Part shown: positions 1-13,500 of the stretch, one piece after another | How positions within the stretch are numbered: the first letter of the stretch is position 1 | Layout: each line of letters starts with the position of its first letter | From: Drosophila pseudoobscura | Taxonomy: Eukaryota; Arthropoda; Insecta; Diptera; Drosophilidae | Reading direction: 5' to 3' | Assembly (NCBI RefSeq): GCF_009870125.1 | Contig: NC_046683.1 | Coordinates: 46,081,869 to 46,145,868 of the forward strand | Length of the DNA stretch: 64,000 nt | The notes under the pieces: generated by a model | Database searches by the model: none | What the model was told of the DNA's origin: nothing | What the model saw: the letters and a program-made list of their open reading frames with translations, nothing else | Translations under genes and position numbers: made by a program

Positions 1-329
1 TGTGTGTGCTTTGTGCCTACGTAGGGAAACCAAACAGTATCGTTTAAAATTATTCAAAATTGTATACAATAATTTTTCAATACAACAAAAGATCGGGTGC
101 TACAGTTACAATTTGTCCAAAATCAACTCAAAATGTACATAAAATAACTACTTTCGAAAGTTTTTAAAGTTTATCTACTCACTAAAAAAACATACATATA
201 GTACGCTTAAGGACATCCCGACAGTTGAAAGATGTACATAATTTACAGAATACCACATTTTTAGTGGGTTTGCATTGCAACTGTCGCGCTGTCATTGAAA
301 CGCACTGTACTATATTGATAATTGATTAC

Positions 330-2016
330 ATTCATAAAAGCTTATACAAATTTATTTGCCTTTTGTGATTTCTTGGAGGCAGCACAGTGTTTAACAGCAA
401 GCTGTTTCAGCGTGTTTCATATTGTTCATGTTGTTGGCTATCGGTGCTGCAGTTGCTGTAGGCCAGTCGTTGTTATTAGATTTAACTGCTCTTGGGCTGT
501 TCTTGGACAGTTTTTTGATGTGACGTGTATTAGATCTTTAGTCTGATACTTGATTAGGGCCCAAAAAAAAAAACATTTACATTACATATTTCATTTTTAG
601 TGTTGCCGTTCATCGATTTAACATATTTTCAACAAATTTATTTAATTTATTCAACTTTTATAATTAGTTCAGGTGAGATTTCTCTGTTTGCTTGCGAAGG
701 CTCTATTATTAACAAGTTCTGGCGAGTATTTCTTAAATGTTTTTTCATACTTAAATCACTAAAAAGTTATGATTAAATAAATATAAAGTTTAATGTAAAA
801 ATTTTGGAATGCATTTTGAAAGGAATTGTGCCCACAGGGCTATCCCAAAAAAAAATAATACCTTTCTATCAGACTTGAACAGTTTGAAATTTTGGTTGTA
901 CATATATAAAAATAATAATAATATACAAAAAACATATATTTCTAGCTCATGAGAAATTATACGAAGCTCGAAAAAAAAAACAGACGACCTGAATTCTAAA
1001 AGGCAAAATGAACGAATTTACAACATTTAAAAAACACAAACGTCATATGTATGTATCCCCAACTTGTGTACACTATATATATTATATAGAAATTGTATAT
1101 TTTGTATATTTTTATATGTCTAATGCTTGATTATGATCAATTTCAATTTCAATTTCAATTCGCGGACTATCTTGTGAGCAAAATCAATTCTCAAATAACG
1201 TTAACATTTTGTATTTCCTGTTTTACATTCAAGCAAAGCATATCATATCTCGAGTTAATACTTTTTCTGAGTTGTACATATTGCTCTATAGGTTGTTCTT
1301 TCTTGATTCTCACTTTTTATAGTATTATTTATATTTGTTTGATTCTTGTGTGTGTTTGATTGTGTTTAAGCTGTGTGTGTGTGTGTGTGTGTGTGTGTGG
1401 AAGCTTGTGGTTTCTGTTTTTAAATAAGTATTTCTTTTGTTTGCATTCTCGGTTATCTTTCAATATAGTTTCTCACTAAAAATATATGCTTGCTGCACTT
1501 TCGACATAATATGTAAGTATCAATGTATTCCCTTCAGTATTTTCTCTATGTACTATATGTATAATATATTTAACTGTAGTTTTTAACAACACCAACCGTT
1601 CGACGAAAGACATTTAAAAATGGAATACGAATTACATGCACAAAGGGGACAAAGACAATGGGGCCAAAATGACGAAAATGCATTTGCCCCAAAAAACACT
1701 TTGGTTATTAACAAACGTTTGTTTCAACAACAATTACATATGAGAATTTCGTTTCATTTCTTTTGTATTTTGGTGGGGTGTTCTTCTGTATTCTTCTATA
1801 TTCTCAGATGCCCTCGGTAACGCTGCTCTTGCTCCGCTATGATATCCGCTATGATCTGCTTCCCAATCAATTTCTTGTAGCTTTTTCTTTGCTTCTAGTG
1901 GAATGGACTGGACTGTATGGGTGTGGGTGTGGCTGTGGATGTGTGTGTGTGGCTGGTATGTCTTTTGGAGTGTCGTAGAGTGTGGTTTGGCAGTTACTAA
2001 TATCGCAATTAGGCAT
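330..2016 (-). other. fwe: fwe 3' UTR (probable)
   Basis: AT-rich, non-coding stretch directly downstream of the fwe stop codon on the minus strand. A minus-strand AATAAA signal (TTTATT on the plus strand at 351-356) is a reasonable transcript end. Contains a (GT)n run at 1372-1399. No reading frame here looks coding. The true 3' end cannot be fixed without transcript data, and the first 300 bases of the window may be intergenic. Confidence 0.5.
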
Positions 2017-4968
2017 TTATGTGGGACGCCAGACATCGGGATCTTCCATGAGTGTGATATGCTGATCGCCGCCCATTTGCATTTGACCTCCCACCTGACC
2101 GCCGGCCATCTGTGTGGGCGATGTGGCGGCAGCGGCCATGTCCTCGCGCGAAGCTCTACATAGCGTATTGTGTATCGTAATTGTATTGGTTTTTGTTTTT
2201 GTTTTTTTTTTTTTTTTTAAATTTAAGCATTATCACAGTGGTTAGCACATTGAAGGAATATAGAGAAAACATTGGTTTCGATTAGCAAAAATGCACTTGG
2301 CCAAGTTCTAACTAAGTTCCCGCTCTAACTTAGAAGCTAAACAGATCCAGCGGATCAATCGAATCCTGCAGATCCTGCAGATCCGATCCCCTCTGGATCC
2401 TTATACTCACTTCTTGCCTAACGCCATCATGGCATAAACGGCGCCGGTTGCAAAGATGAGGCCACTGCCGAATAAGCTGGCCAGACCGAAGCACATGAAG
2501 ATTGGCGGAACGGCCAAGCTATATGGAGAGACAATTACCATACCATACCATTAGACATATGTACATATGTATGAACATTGTTCATGCATTTCATTTCATT
2601 TGATACTCACGCGCAGTATAGCCCGGCCCGGAAGTACATGGGCTTGGCATCCACCTTATCCGCAATGCCGTTCACCTGCTCGATGCACACAAAGCAGCAG
2701 GGCGCCTCCAGAACCATGACTATAAAGCCGGCTATCATCTGGATAATGCCCGCCACCAGGCAGGAGACACTGAGTGTGATAATTGAGAGCACATTCCAGA
2801 GCCCAAAAAGAATGGCAACTAAAACGACAGCAAACGTCAATGAAAGTAACAAACTAATACATGAACAAATAAATATAAATAATTAAAAGGCGTTCCCCAA
2901 TTCTACTCTAAATGAAATGCAGATATGACCACATTTTAATCTCAAACGCCCACTAAAAATATGGCCCCATTATCTTACCGAATCGCTTCACAAACGAAAC
3001 CCATTTGGAAACGAAATCTAATCAACATCGCTGACTCATTCGTGTGCCAATTTTTCGCTTTTATTTATAATAATAATACACAAAAGTAACAACAACGAAC
3101 CAGTCCAGCCACAGAAGCGTGACAATTTGCTGAAAATAGTGGGTCGAATTGTTAGAAGCGACTTCAGAGTCAGACTTCAGAGTACGGGCAGTTGTACATA
3201 GTATGTTATGTTCCCATTTTGTTGCTTTAATCTCTAGTTCTAGTTCTAGTTATGATAGCGGAATAAGAGCTAAAAAAAATTACATTCAAATATTTTATCA
3301 GCTGGTTTTTTTTTTTGATAAAAATCTAAGTAAACAAGAGCCAAACAAACAGCTCTCTGTGTGATAAATGAATAGGAAAACATTGCGAAAGATCGTGTTT
3401 TCTTTTAAGTACAGCAGAGTGTAGTATAATTTTAATCAGAATTTCCTTGGGCTTCTTGAGCTTATCTCAAAAAAAAAGGAACTGTGCTAGAATTTCATGA
3501 TCTATGTACTATGTACTTGTATGCCTTTTCTCCCTTATTCTCTCTTTTCGCAGTTTCGTTTTACTTTGAAGCGTAATGTGATCTCAGCGCTGAGGTTATT
3601 GCGGTTCATATAGCTCGTCAAAACAGATTCAACGGAGCAGATTCGGATGCTGTCCGAACCGGCATAAAAAAAAAACATTTATTAATTATAGACTTTTGGT
3701 TTTAATTTACAATAAAACCAAAAGCCAAACTGGTTTATGGGTGCAGAAGCCGCACGAGTGGAGTGGATATGCATACATATGTATGTATGTATGCACATAT
3801 GTATGTATTTCTGCTACAAATTTGTTGAGTGTGGCTGGCTCTTGTGTCCCGATAAAGTCCCCCCAAATCGTTGAATGGAACTCATATCACAAAATCCCAC
3901 TGCAGAGCCAGAAGAAATCATTGAGAAAAAATAAAAGTTCAATGTCATTGCAGAGAGGGAGAGGTTAAAGCATAGCGCGTAACAAAGAAAAAACGCAATC
4001 AGGCGTAATCAAGTGAAAGCAGAGAGCGAGAATACGGAAGAGAGAAGCTCTCGCTCCCGTCTCCGCCCCCGCTCCCGCACTGCAGTGCACTGCACTGTAG
4101 TGCTGATAATAAAAAAAGCATGCAAAATTACTGCTGAATGAGCAGAGAAAATTGCATTCTCTATAGTAAATGTACAATATCGGGAATAAAAATGGAAAAG
4201 GACGCAAGAATAACGAATTAAAGCGCCAAACTTGACACAGAAAAAGCTCCTTTGACCCTGTTTGTCTCTTTCTCACTCTTCCACAGCCCCATACCCTCAT
4301 ATGAATCTATACAAATTTCTGTATCCTTTTGTTGCGTTTCCTACTACTGCTTCTTCTGCTTCTTCATTTCACTGTTATGCTGCCTTGCTGTTGTTGCTTT
4401 CTTTCTTCCTTTATCAATGTCAGAGCGTGCGTATTGTGGGAGGCGATACACACACACACACACACACACACCCACAACCACAGGGACACACAGAGAAGCA
4501 AACGTAATAGCAACAACAAAATGTACACAAAAATCGATGCCCAATATTTTTGGGGCACATAATCTTACATGAATTGGCTGTTCTAGAGTTAAATTTAAGT
4601 GCTAGTTAAAACTTACAAAAGGCGGCCACAATGCCCAGCAATCGACTGCCATATTTGAGATACCAAGGCTGCTCCGGTCCGCCCACGGGATCCTGTTGAT
4701 TTGGACGCGCCAACAGCCCCGTGATTTTTTCCGCAAATGACTATGCACATTAAAAAAAAAACAAAACATACAATATACAATTAAGATAATTGGAAAAAAT
4801 CGAAGCAGCACAATTTGTATTGTGACGCGGCGGCCGCTTCTTTACCACGCACACACGCGACCGACACACACACTCACACTCACGAAAACACAGGTGAGGC
4901 TCAATATTCATTTGCATTGCAAAGGAAAATTCTATTAACTCATGTGGCCACTATCATTTACATACCAT
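2017..4968 (-). CDS. fwe: Flower, synaptic-vesicle / cell-competition membrane protein
   Basis: Five coding exons on the minus strand: 4966-4968 (the ATG alone), 4617-4740, 2611-2818, 2411-2518 and 2017-2155, giving 193 residues, close to the 194 of the fly protein. Recognisable blocks are [21 protein letters not shown] and LEAPCCFVC; the whole is hydrophobic with several membrane segments. Glu80 in LEAPCC aligns with the Glu79 reported to act in calcium selectivity. In flies Flower sits in synaptic vesicle and plasma membranes, promotes endocytosis and marks winner or loser cells in cell competition (family knowledge). The C-terminal exon begins [11 protein letters not shown] and ends [10 protein letters not shown]. 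The family makes isoforms differing only in this last exon, and I found just one version. The intron between 2819 and 4616 holds a (CA)n tract at 4449-4470 and no other gene. Confidence 0.93.
4966..4968 (-). CDS. fwe: fwe start codon at the very end of its exon
   Basis: On the minus strand an ATG in good context (ACAAAACATG) is followed at once by a GTATGT donor, and the next exon starts in phase with TCA (Ser). This gives [11 protein letters not shown], the usual Flower N-terminus. Only the initiator Met is encoded by the first exon; the rest of it is 5' UTR reaching to about 5070. Confidence 0.85.
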
Positions 4969-5079
4969 GTTTTGTTTTGCAATAAATTTTACTTAAACTA
5001 GATGGAAAAGTATTTATTTTATGCACTTTTCACGTCACAGGGAGACAGAATTTGTTGTACTTTGCGTTCTGGGTAGAGC

Positions 5080-5790
5080 TGGCAAAGCATCGATAGACCA
5101 TGTGCCTCGATTTTTCGCAACATCGATTTTTCGTGCAACCAAACCATCGATGATTTTTAGCCGATAAGCGTAGAAGGTACTAAGTATAGGTTCGACGAAT
5201 ATATTTTTTTATAAATTCGATTCTATCTTTAAAAGTAATCGAAAAATCGTTTGTAGTCATCGATGTTGTTCCAGCTCGCTCTAGTTCTGGTGCGATGGAT
5301 TCCATTTCCCGTAGGACGAACGGAAACTTTACAAATTGCGTTCAAATTGCAAAGATAACTCTATTGAGTTTAGAGAACGAGACTCTAACAGCCTTATTAT
5401 AATTTGCTAACTGACTAACAGCAAAAACAGAGACAGATTTATGCGAGAAGAATGCATTGAGAGCGAAAAACATTTGTTCGTCAGCTTGGCTTTCCAGCTG
5501 CCCCCGGACAGAAATGATCGACTGTTACATTTGTCTGTGCAATTTAGCCGGTTGGCGGAATAGCCGATCGATAGCCGGAAGATGTGTCTGGAGACGGCTA
5601 AGAACACTAATTTTGCCTTTTGTCTCTCATGCTATCGCTCTCTTCTCAGCAAAGTTATATTATAAGGCAATAAGGCAATTAATCATAGTCCTTATCGATA
5701 TTTTCAAAAATAATGTTCCGAAATGATCGATAGTGGTGATAGTTTACATCGATGCAGTCCGATAATGATTTCATCGATTATGTCGATTGT
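5080..5790. promoter_or_regulatory. Divergent promoter region with nine ATCGAT motifs (DREF/BEAF type)
   Basis: Lies between the 5' ends of fwe (minus) and the ZAD zinc-finger gene (plus). ATCGAT occurs at 5089, 5122, 5146, 5259, 5567, 5694, 5726, 5748 and 5773, several inside TATCGATA- or CGATAG-like contexts that match the DRE bound by DREF and the CGATA motif bound by BEAF-32. By chance fewer than one would be expected in about 700 bp. No TATA box is evident, as is usual for DRE-type housekeeping promoters. Function is inferred from motif content and position. Confidence 0.7.
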
Positions 5791-5859
5791 TTGTGCGTCG
5801 ATTGTTCTGCAGTGTGATTTTCTCTAATTTCCGTAAAAGATTAATTTAAAAACCAAGTC

Positions 5860-7104
5860 ATGGATGCGGGACGACCGTGCCTATTGTGCCAGGACAACCT
5901 GGCGGTTGGCATTAAGCTCGAAAATGAAGTGATCGAAAATTCAAAGGAACTACTGGAAAAGCTGGTCGTGTGGTACAACATTGATGTAAGCACCTACGCA
6001 TTGCCATAAATACACACATACATATGTATCATCCCTGGAATTCTTTCATAGGCTTGCATTTTGGGGAAAAAGTCTTGCATATGTGAGCCTTGTTTAGGAC
6101 ATGTGCTCGACATGAGCGCAACACTCCGGCGTTGGACCGCAGCGCAATCAAAGACGGCCCCATCTGAAACCTTTGAAATTACGATTAAGGAGGAAAACCC
6201 CCTGGAAATAGATGGTTGGGAGAACATTGAATTGATGCCCGAACAGACTCTTCCTGTTTCCCCAGTATTGGAAGAAAAGAAGGAGCTTTTGGCAATCGTT
6301 TCAACAAAAGCTGCCACCGTAAAACCATCCACTGAAAACTTCGCCATTGCAGTACGGTACGATGGTCTTATATTGGCCAAATTTTACAGGAACAGTACCA
6401 CGGCGACCAAAATTATTTGCACCTGTTGCAACGTCGAGTTGAGTATCATTTCCCACATTCGAACGCACAGCTTAATGACTCGTGCAGATCCCCGCTACAT
6501 TTGTCGGAGGTGTGACAAAACATTTAACAGTCCGAAAAAGTTAAAGGATCACGAGAAGACCCAGAAGCACAACACCATCTGGAGTCGTTCAAAGGGCTTT
6601 GACTTTCGTTGTGTGGAATGTGGGAAAGTCTTCGATCGCTACCATGGGGTCGTACAACACGCCTCTTTCATGCACATCACCAATAGGTTCTACTGCACCT
6701 TTTCCAAGTGTTCGTATACCTTCGATAACAAGGCGGAATTGGACAAGCATTTGAAATCACACGAAGTGCCGGTATATCATGCCTCACCATTGTATGTGTG
6801 CCATTTGCCCGACTGTGGCCAGTCGTACTACCTGGAGACTCACTACAACAAGCATATGAAGACCTTTCACGGAATGTACGTGTGCCCACATCCCGGTTGC
6901 GGCGAAGCTATCAGCCTTTCCAGCCAAGCCCAGCACGCTCAGCTTCACTCAAAAGACCAGAATGGGAAGAACCCTTCTAAGCAGGGTGAGTTTCTGACGA
7001 TAGAGAATTCGTTTCAGCGGAAACGTAGATACTCATATTCTCCGCCCAATGACAATAATAGGGGCCACTTCATAAGCCTACCAAAGCAGCTAACATTAAA
7101 ATAA
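5860..7104 (+). CDS. ZAD and Cys2His2 zinc-finger protein
   Basis: Two exons, 5860-5985 and 6052-7104, joined in phase 0, encode 392 residues. The N-terminus starts MDAGRPCLLCQDN and forms a ZAD (zinc-finger-associated domain): Cys7/Cys10 in exon 1 pair with Cys53/Cys56 (CICEPC) in exon 2. An acidic linker follows, then about six Cys2His2-type fingers between residues 165 and 341, some degenerate; the last three have a wider Cys spacing (for example YCTFSKC, CHLPDC). ZAD proteins are an insect-expanded family of nuclear DNA-binding factors that dimerise through the ZAD. The start lies just downstream of the ATCGAT-rich region and has context CAAGTCATGG. A polyadenylation signal lies at 7196-7201. 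I do not recognise the specific orthologue. Confidence 0.88.
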
Positions 7105-7429
7105 AAATGTTTAATTGTAAGAAAATAATCATTATCCTAAATACGCTCATATGTACATATATATTTGTGAAATATATATTTATTCGGTTGAAAAAAATAA
7201 AAGAGAAGTGATGTAATCATCGACGTACCGGCGATGATTTAAAATCGAAAACATAGATGGTCCCCACTAAGAACCAAATGAACTAGTTCTTGTCAATTTT
7301 AAGTAGTTACTAAGTAGACGGATAATGCCCGCGATTAAAAAATGAATATAAATGAAGCTAGACACGGCTATCCACTTTTGCTTACCAAATGTCTGAGGAA
7401 GAAGACGAAAAATAAAAAAAGTGATCATT

Positions 7430-10400
7430 AAAACTTGATACATCAATTTATTGCCGGAATTTTGGGTGGGGAGGGGGCAGGGAAAATATTGGGGAATATA
7501 TTATGCCACAAATAAGTTACTTGATTTGATAATCTTTACGTTACAATTGTTCTTGATTGGAGATTTAAGTTTGTTTTATATTTTCTTGGTTTTGGTTTAA
7601 AGTCTACAAATTGGGTTTTTGATATCGTATGATTTATAAGGAAGTGCTGGCACCAGAATAGATTTGTAGCAAACGGATGGTTATCCTTCACGGGGATTTC
7701 TCTTACTAAGTTCCAGTTCACTCTGCCAATCTATTCAGGTCTGGAGTCTAGGACGCACCTTAAGTTCTCGTTTTGGACGTGTTGATAGTGGTTCTTTGTT
7801 CACTTTTTCGGATAAAATGGTCTAAAATGCATAACAATTTCAGTTTAGAGCGAGTCCTCGATTTTTCTTTAGGCTTAATGGTGGCGCGTCCATCACCACT
7901 CGCATTAATTAACTTTTGTTTATCCAGGGTCCCATTCATGATGGTTACATATTGCTATGGTATGGGTATGCTTGTTCAAAAAATAAGTTAAAACGAACAT
8001 CAACTATAGTATTGTTTTGGGATTTTGGAGCAGCACACACTTTTTGCACACTTAAAATTATAAAGATTATGTTGTTGCTTAAACAAACTTTCCGTTTGAC
8101 TCGAATGAAATGTTTCAGTTTGCATTATATTTGATTTTTTTTCACAACGAAATTGTACAACAATTAATTTGCTTTGCTTTCTCTCCTTTTTAGTTCATTT
8201 CCCAAGCTTTGTTAACAAAGTTCTTATTTTGTTTATAGTTTGATATTCATTGCTTGCTGAATCTTTGATGGTTTGGTTGTTTCTTTCTTGTATTTTTGTT
8301 TTTTTTTTTTGTTTTGTTTGTTTTGTTTTTTGTCCCAGACAAATGTCCCACGTAATTAATTGTTTCTTGTATAGGAAAAAAGTAAAAAAAATATAAAATA
8401 TCAATACTAAAAAAATTATTGCCAATTTCATAGAACATTTGTCGGGGGAAGGGGAGTGTGGAAACGCAGTTCCGTTTCAGAAATTAAAGTAAAATCATAG
8501 GATATTTCGTTTTTGTTTGTTTGTTTTTTGTACAATGTTATCCAAATCCAAATTAAAAGAATAATTGTTTAAAACAAATTTGAAGCTCAAAATGTAAACA
8601 TAAAAAATACAAATTAATATGGCTTTTCAAAAAGCTTTAAAGGTCAAATTTTAGAAATTTCTAAGCAAATGCAAATTTTTTGGATTTTTTGGTTGAAGTT
8701 ACAGAATTTATCAAGCGAATTATAAGCAAAAGGCCATCTTAAGGGGTAGTTTTTCTAGCTTTTCTTGTTCTTGTTCTCGTTGTTTAGAGTGACGACCGCG
8801 TGTGGAGATGGAGACGACTCTGTTTAGTGGCTTAGTCTAAAGATATACGCTAATAGGCAACAGTTTCACACATTGGAGACTATGTATGCTTGGTGGAGAG
8901 AACGAACCGAACCGAACCGAATCGTTGGACAGGCTTCGGACATGCTTATGAATTATAGGAAACTTGGCTTTGTAGAAAACTTGAACGAAGTCTACGATAC
9001 GTTATTATCAAAAGGCTTAACACACACATATTTCATGAAGGTATCTTTTCGTTTCGTTTCGCTTCTGATGTGTCTGCTGGTTCTCCTCCTCCTCCTCCTA
9101 TCACTTACGCACTAGTGGCTCACAAAAATATACATCATCCTCTTCTGATCCTTTACAAATCGTTTAAATACTTTTAAGCGTCCTTCTATATGTTTTAATC
9201 ATTCAAATTTAAACTAATTTAAATTCGTTAAATGTTTGTCAATCATCAACATCCATTCACAGCATTGCATCCCCGGCGCAACATTACGCTTGGGCTGTTC
9301 TTATTTATTTTATTGGTGCTGTGCCTATTGCCTTGCCTGAAGATATGCCTCATAATTGCCCCGCATTGTGGGTCGCTCGAACGCTCAATCAATGGCCTCC
9401 CATTCTGTCTGTCTGTCTGTGTCTGTTCTTTCGCTGGTTTTAAGGGGCGCAATTTCGTTTGATTGTTTAAAAATGTCCTCTCTCTTCGTTCGCTTATAAA
9501 AGTTGTTTGTGGTTGGTTGCACGTAGTAGCTAGCCGTTTTGTTTTGTTAAGATCACAATTGTGCTAAGAAATACGATATCACAATTTAAATATTTACATT
9601 GTTATTATTTGTATTCTTTTCTACACATCTTTCTCTTAGGTGGGGGGTGGGGGAAGGGGGCGGGCAGTATAGCGGCCCAGAAATTCCAATTATTTCCCTT
9701 GCCCGCAAACACGATTTTCCCCATAAATTTCATCCATCAGGTGAGTCGTTAAAGGACTTCAATAAGAATACTTGCACAGCAACTGGGGCAAAACTTTCGG
9801 TGTGTGTGTGTGTGTGTGTGAGTGTTTTAGGGCGTATTAAAGCTACGCTTTAGTTAAGTTTAGTTTGTTGGTTTTGTCTAAAAATACGTTTAAACGCCGC
9901 ACACGGCTCGAAGTAGGGGCTTTGTTCACGCACACAATAAACGTTTAGCTGTTTAGCTTCCACGGCAAGGACTCTTAACAATATTCATAGTAATTAGTAA
10001 TTGTGTATTGTATTGTACTTCAATCTCAATGTCGTCTCTTTTGTGTCCTTGTCCTTGTCCATGGAATAAACTAAGCGCTACGTTACGTGTGTGCTGAGCG
10101 GAAGACTCGAGTTTTTGGTATGAAAATCATTTCATTTTTCATGCCTGCTGTTCCCTATATAATGTTGAATATATATATGTTAGGTATATATATATATGTG
10201 GAAAAGTGTGATTTCTCCTGTGGGAGATCATTAAAGTTCTTGAAGCTTACACGATACATAGTCTCCAAAGCCTAGGACTAGACATGATTAGTTGTCTATT
10301 GAGTGTTGGTACGTTGTTTAAGATTTAGTTGTTGTTTTTTTATAACAAATGTGTACTTGTTAAATGCAATTGGCATGCTTTCTTTCTTTCTTTCTTCCTG

Positions 10401-10559
10401 GCAGGGTCTCTTCTCTTTAGCTGTCTCTCTCTCTCACTCTCTCTCCTGTCACAAAGCATCCAAAAATATATCTTATTCCCTGTAATCTGGCCTTTTGCTT
10501 GAAAATGCATTCAATCAGAATTTTTATAGAATAGAAGGAAGTAAATAGTGTGAAAATGT
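7430..10559 (-). other. Dcp2: Probable long 3' UTR of Dcp2
   Basis: About 3.1 kb of T-rich plus strand (A-rich in the sense of Dcp2) between the Dcp2 stop codon and the convergent zinc-finger gene. A minus-strand AATAAA signal lies at 7447-7452. It contains a (TG)n run at 9800-9821 and several short CT runs. No coding reading frame is convincing. Assignment as one UTR rests on the absence of any other gene and on base composition, so a shorter UTR is equally possible. Bases 7105-7430 hold the 3' end of the zinc-finger gene. Confidence 0.45.
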
Positions 10560-13500
10560 TTAGCAAAACACATTTTCTATCCAGTTTTTGGTGAATGTAA
10601 AATTCGTCCACGAATTAAAGTTGGGCGTAAAGTCCATCGGCCCTAAAGCAGGCGTGCCCACGCCTACCTGACTTTGATGCTGCTGTTGCTGCTGCAGCTG
10701 CTGCGACGGCTGCTGAGATTGGGCTCGCTTCAGAATCCTCAAATTAGTGCCCGAGGGCATGCGCTGCAGCTGATTGTGCTGCTGCTGCGATGGTCCTATG
10801 GTTGGGGATCCCTCGAAGTTCAGCGAAACCGATGCTGGCCGTGGACGTGGCTGTCCCGCTGTTGGTGTCTTTTGCTGAGCTGCCGCCGCAGCCGATAGCA
10901 TGGCTATCAAGTCCATGCCCGTTGTGGGTTGTTGCTGTTGTTGTCCCAGGCTCTTCTTGACCAGCAGCTGCGATTGTTGTTGCTGCTGCTGCTGCTGTTG
11001 CTGATGATGATTTCCTTGCTTCTCATTTTGCACAACCTTGGGGCGCAAGCCCTGCATTAGTTGCTGTTGCTGCTGCGCCTGGTGTTGCTTCTGCAACTTG
11101 GCTGCCCTCAGTAGCTGCTGTTTCTCCTTTCGTATCAAATCAAAGGAGCTGACCACCTATTGAAGGGATGTTGCAAATGGATTAGACAGTTGAATAAAAG
11201 AGATTGCTAGTGGATTACTTTGTCATTGCCATGGGACACCTGCTGCTGTTGCTGCTGCTGCTGTGCATCATTTTGACTGTGGCTATGGAACAGTTGACGC
11301 TTCGATGATATAGCTGCTCCAGCACTTCCTCCTCCGGGAGTTGTGGCTGCCGGAGTGTGTGTTGCCGTTGATAGTGGCGTGGTTTGATTGCTGCCTGCAG
11401 CCCCATTTAGTTTATTGCGTTTGTTGCTATTGCATATGTTCATGGTGCCTGTGGTGTTGGCCGATGCACAAGCCACCGGCCCGGAGGAACCGGCACCCGG
11501 TTTTCCATTGAGATTATTTAATTTGACACCATCCAAATCCCCCATGGACTTGTGTCGCTGGCGTCGCGAGGCAGCAGCATCCTTCTTGCAGCTGCCACTC
11601 CCATTGGTCGGCGATGCGGCTTTGGGACTTTGCTGACCAGAGCATTTGCGTCGACGGGGTCCGATGCCAGCCTGACGCTCACTTACCCACTTCTTGAGGC
11701 GCTTAACAAAGGGTATAATCATAAAGAAGGAATTGGCATTCTTGCCCAGTTTGGCTTTCGATATGGCATCATTCTTGTTGACCGGCAAATCATTAATACG
11801 GAACCAGTCACAGCATTTGATCTCGTTGCGTGTGCGCGGAGCGAACTGCGTGTCCATCGGTATATTCCGCACGACATACAGCCGCGTATATTGATAGTTG
11901 ATAAAAGCCTCAATATAATCATTGGCATCGATGATGTCGGTGATGTCGAACCCAGTTTCCTCGTAAACCTAAAAAGAAGAGAAATCAATTAAATTGCCAT
12001 GTTTATTCCACACAAAAACTCACCTCTCTTGTTGCACAATGTGCTGGATCCTCGTTCTCATTGATTTTCCCCTTGGGAAAGCCCCACGAGTTGCGTGCGA
12101 AATAGGACTGCACTAGCAAGCAATGATTGTGATCTTCAGACACCAAAATGGCACCGTATGTGGGCACCGACATCTTGTAGTTCTTCCACTCTTGCAGTAT
12201 TTGTTCCACAGTGCCAAAATGTTTGTTCAGGAAGGGAATGTGCTGTGTGTGGCAACATAAACGATTCGATTGGCATTAGATGGATATGTAATTGGAGGGA
12301 AGGGCAGGGAAGAGAAGGGAAGGGAAGCAAACACTCACTTGGAACAATTGCATGGCAAACTGTTTGATCCCCACCGCTGGTAGCTTCCGCTGTACAATCG
12401 TGGGCACACCATCTTCATTCACTTCGGGGGCACAAAAGAAATCCAGATAGAACCAATGGGCCAACTCGATTTGAAAGCATATTCTTATTAGATTGTTTAG
12501 CTCCATGTCCGGTACATTGATTATAAATCTACTGGCCAGATCATCAAGTATATCGGACGGAATTTTCGATTTCTCTGGCAATTTAATGCTGGACGCCTTT
12601 ACGGATGCTAAGCTTCCTATGGTTCCTGTCGCTGTTCCTGGGGCTCTCCTGCTGCTGCTAGTGCTGGTCCCGGCCACAAGTACATCTTCGGAGGAGGAGC
12701 TGCCATAGGAGGAGTTCGTTGATGTCGATGAGTGTGTGGATGATATGGATGAATCGAGGCGTTGCTTCTGCGCGCTGTTTTGTTGCTGTTGCTGCTGCTG
12801 CTGCTGTTGTTGCTGTTGCTGCTGTTGTTGCTGCTGCCGCTGTTGTTGTTGCTGCTGCTGCTGCTGCTGCTGGTGTTGCAGGTGTGCATGCTGATACTGC
12901 TGCTGATGCTGTTGCTGCTGGTTCTGTCTTTTCTTCTCGATGGTTATGGGGGGCGTGGGCTGTGTTTTGGTAAAAACTGCTCCATTTTTAAGCAACCTAT
13001 TTAATACATCATTCTCAGGTTGAATTTCGTCGAGGTTTCGTCGTTGTTGTTCAGTTAGCCTGATGGCTGCCCCACTATTGCTGCTGCTGTTGTTGTTGTT
13101 GTTATTATTATTATTATTGTTGATATTCAGCACTTTCTGAAGCGTCAGCGAAGCGAGCAACGCCAGATTGTTGACTTGAAAACATAAGGGGAAAAAACCA
13201 AATTAAACCTCTAGAGATAAGCAAAGGGCAAACAAATACTGACAATATGATAGCCCCCAAGGAGTGCTGGTTGGTATTTTTTGTATTCTAAAAATCTTTA
13301 TAGAATTTTATTCAAGTTTCTGCAAACTTGATCTGCGGGGAACTCCCAGAATTTTCAGTGTTTGATCAGTCAATTTGTTGTTTGATTTTACTTTTGACCG
13401 CCAAAGTCTGAGAGCTCAAGCCGGAGCTTTCTGTGAACCAGAGTCAACTGTTAACAGCCAGGATAGGATAGGATAGGATAATATCGATCATCGGTCATCG

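Noticed and set aside
12719..13004. Poly-Leu, poly-Val and poly-Ala frames on the plus strand
   Set aside because: Shadows of the Dcp2 poly-Gln tract read on the other strand.
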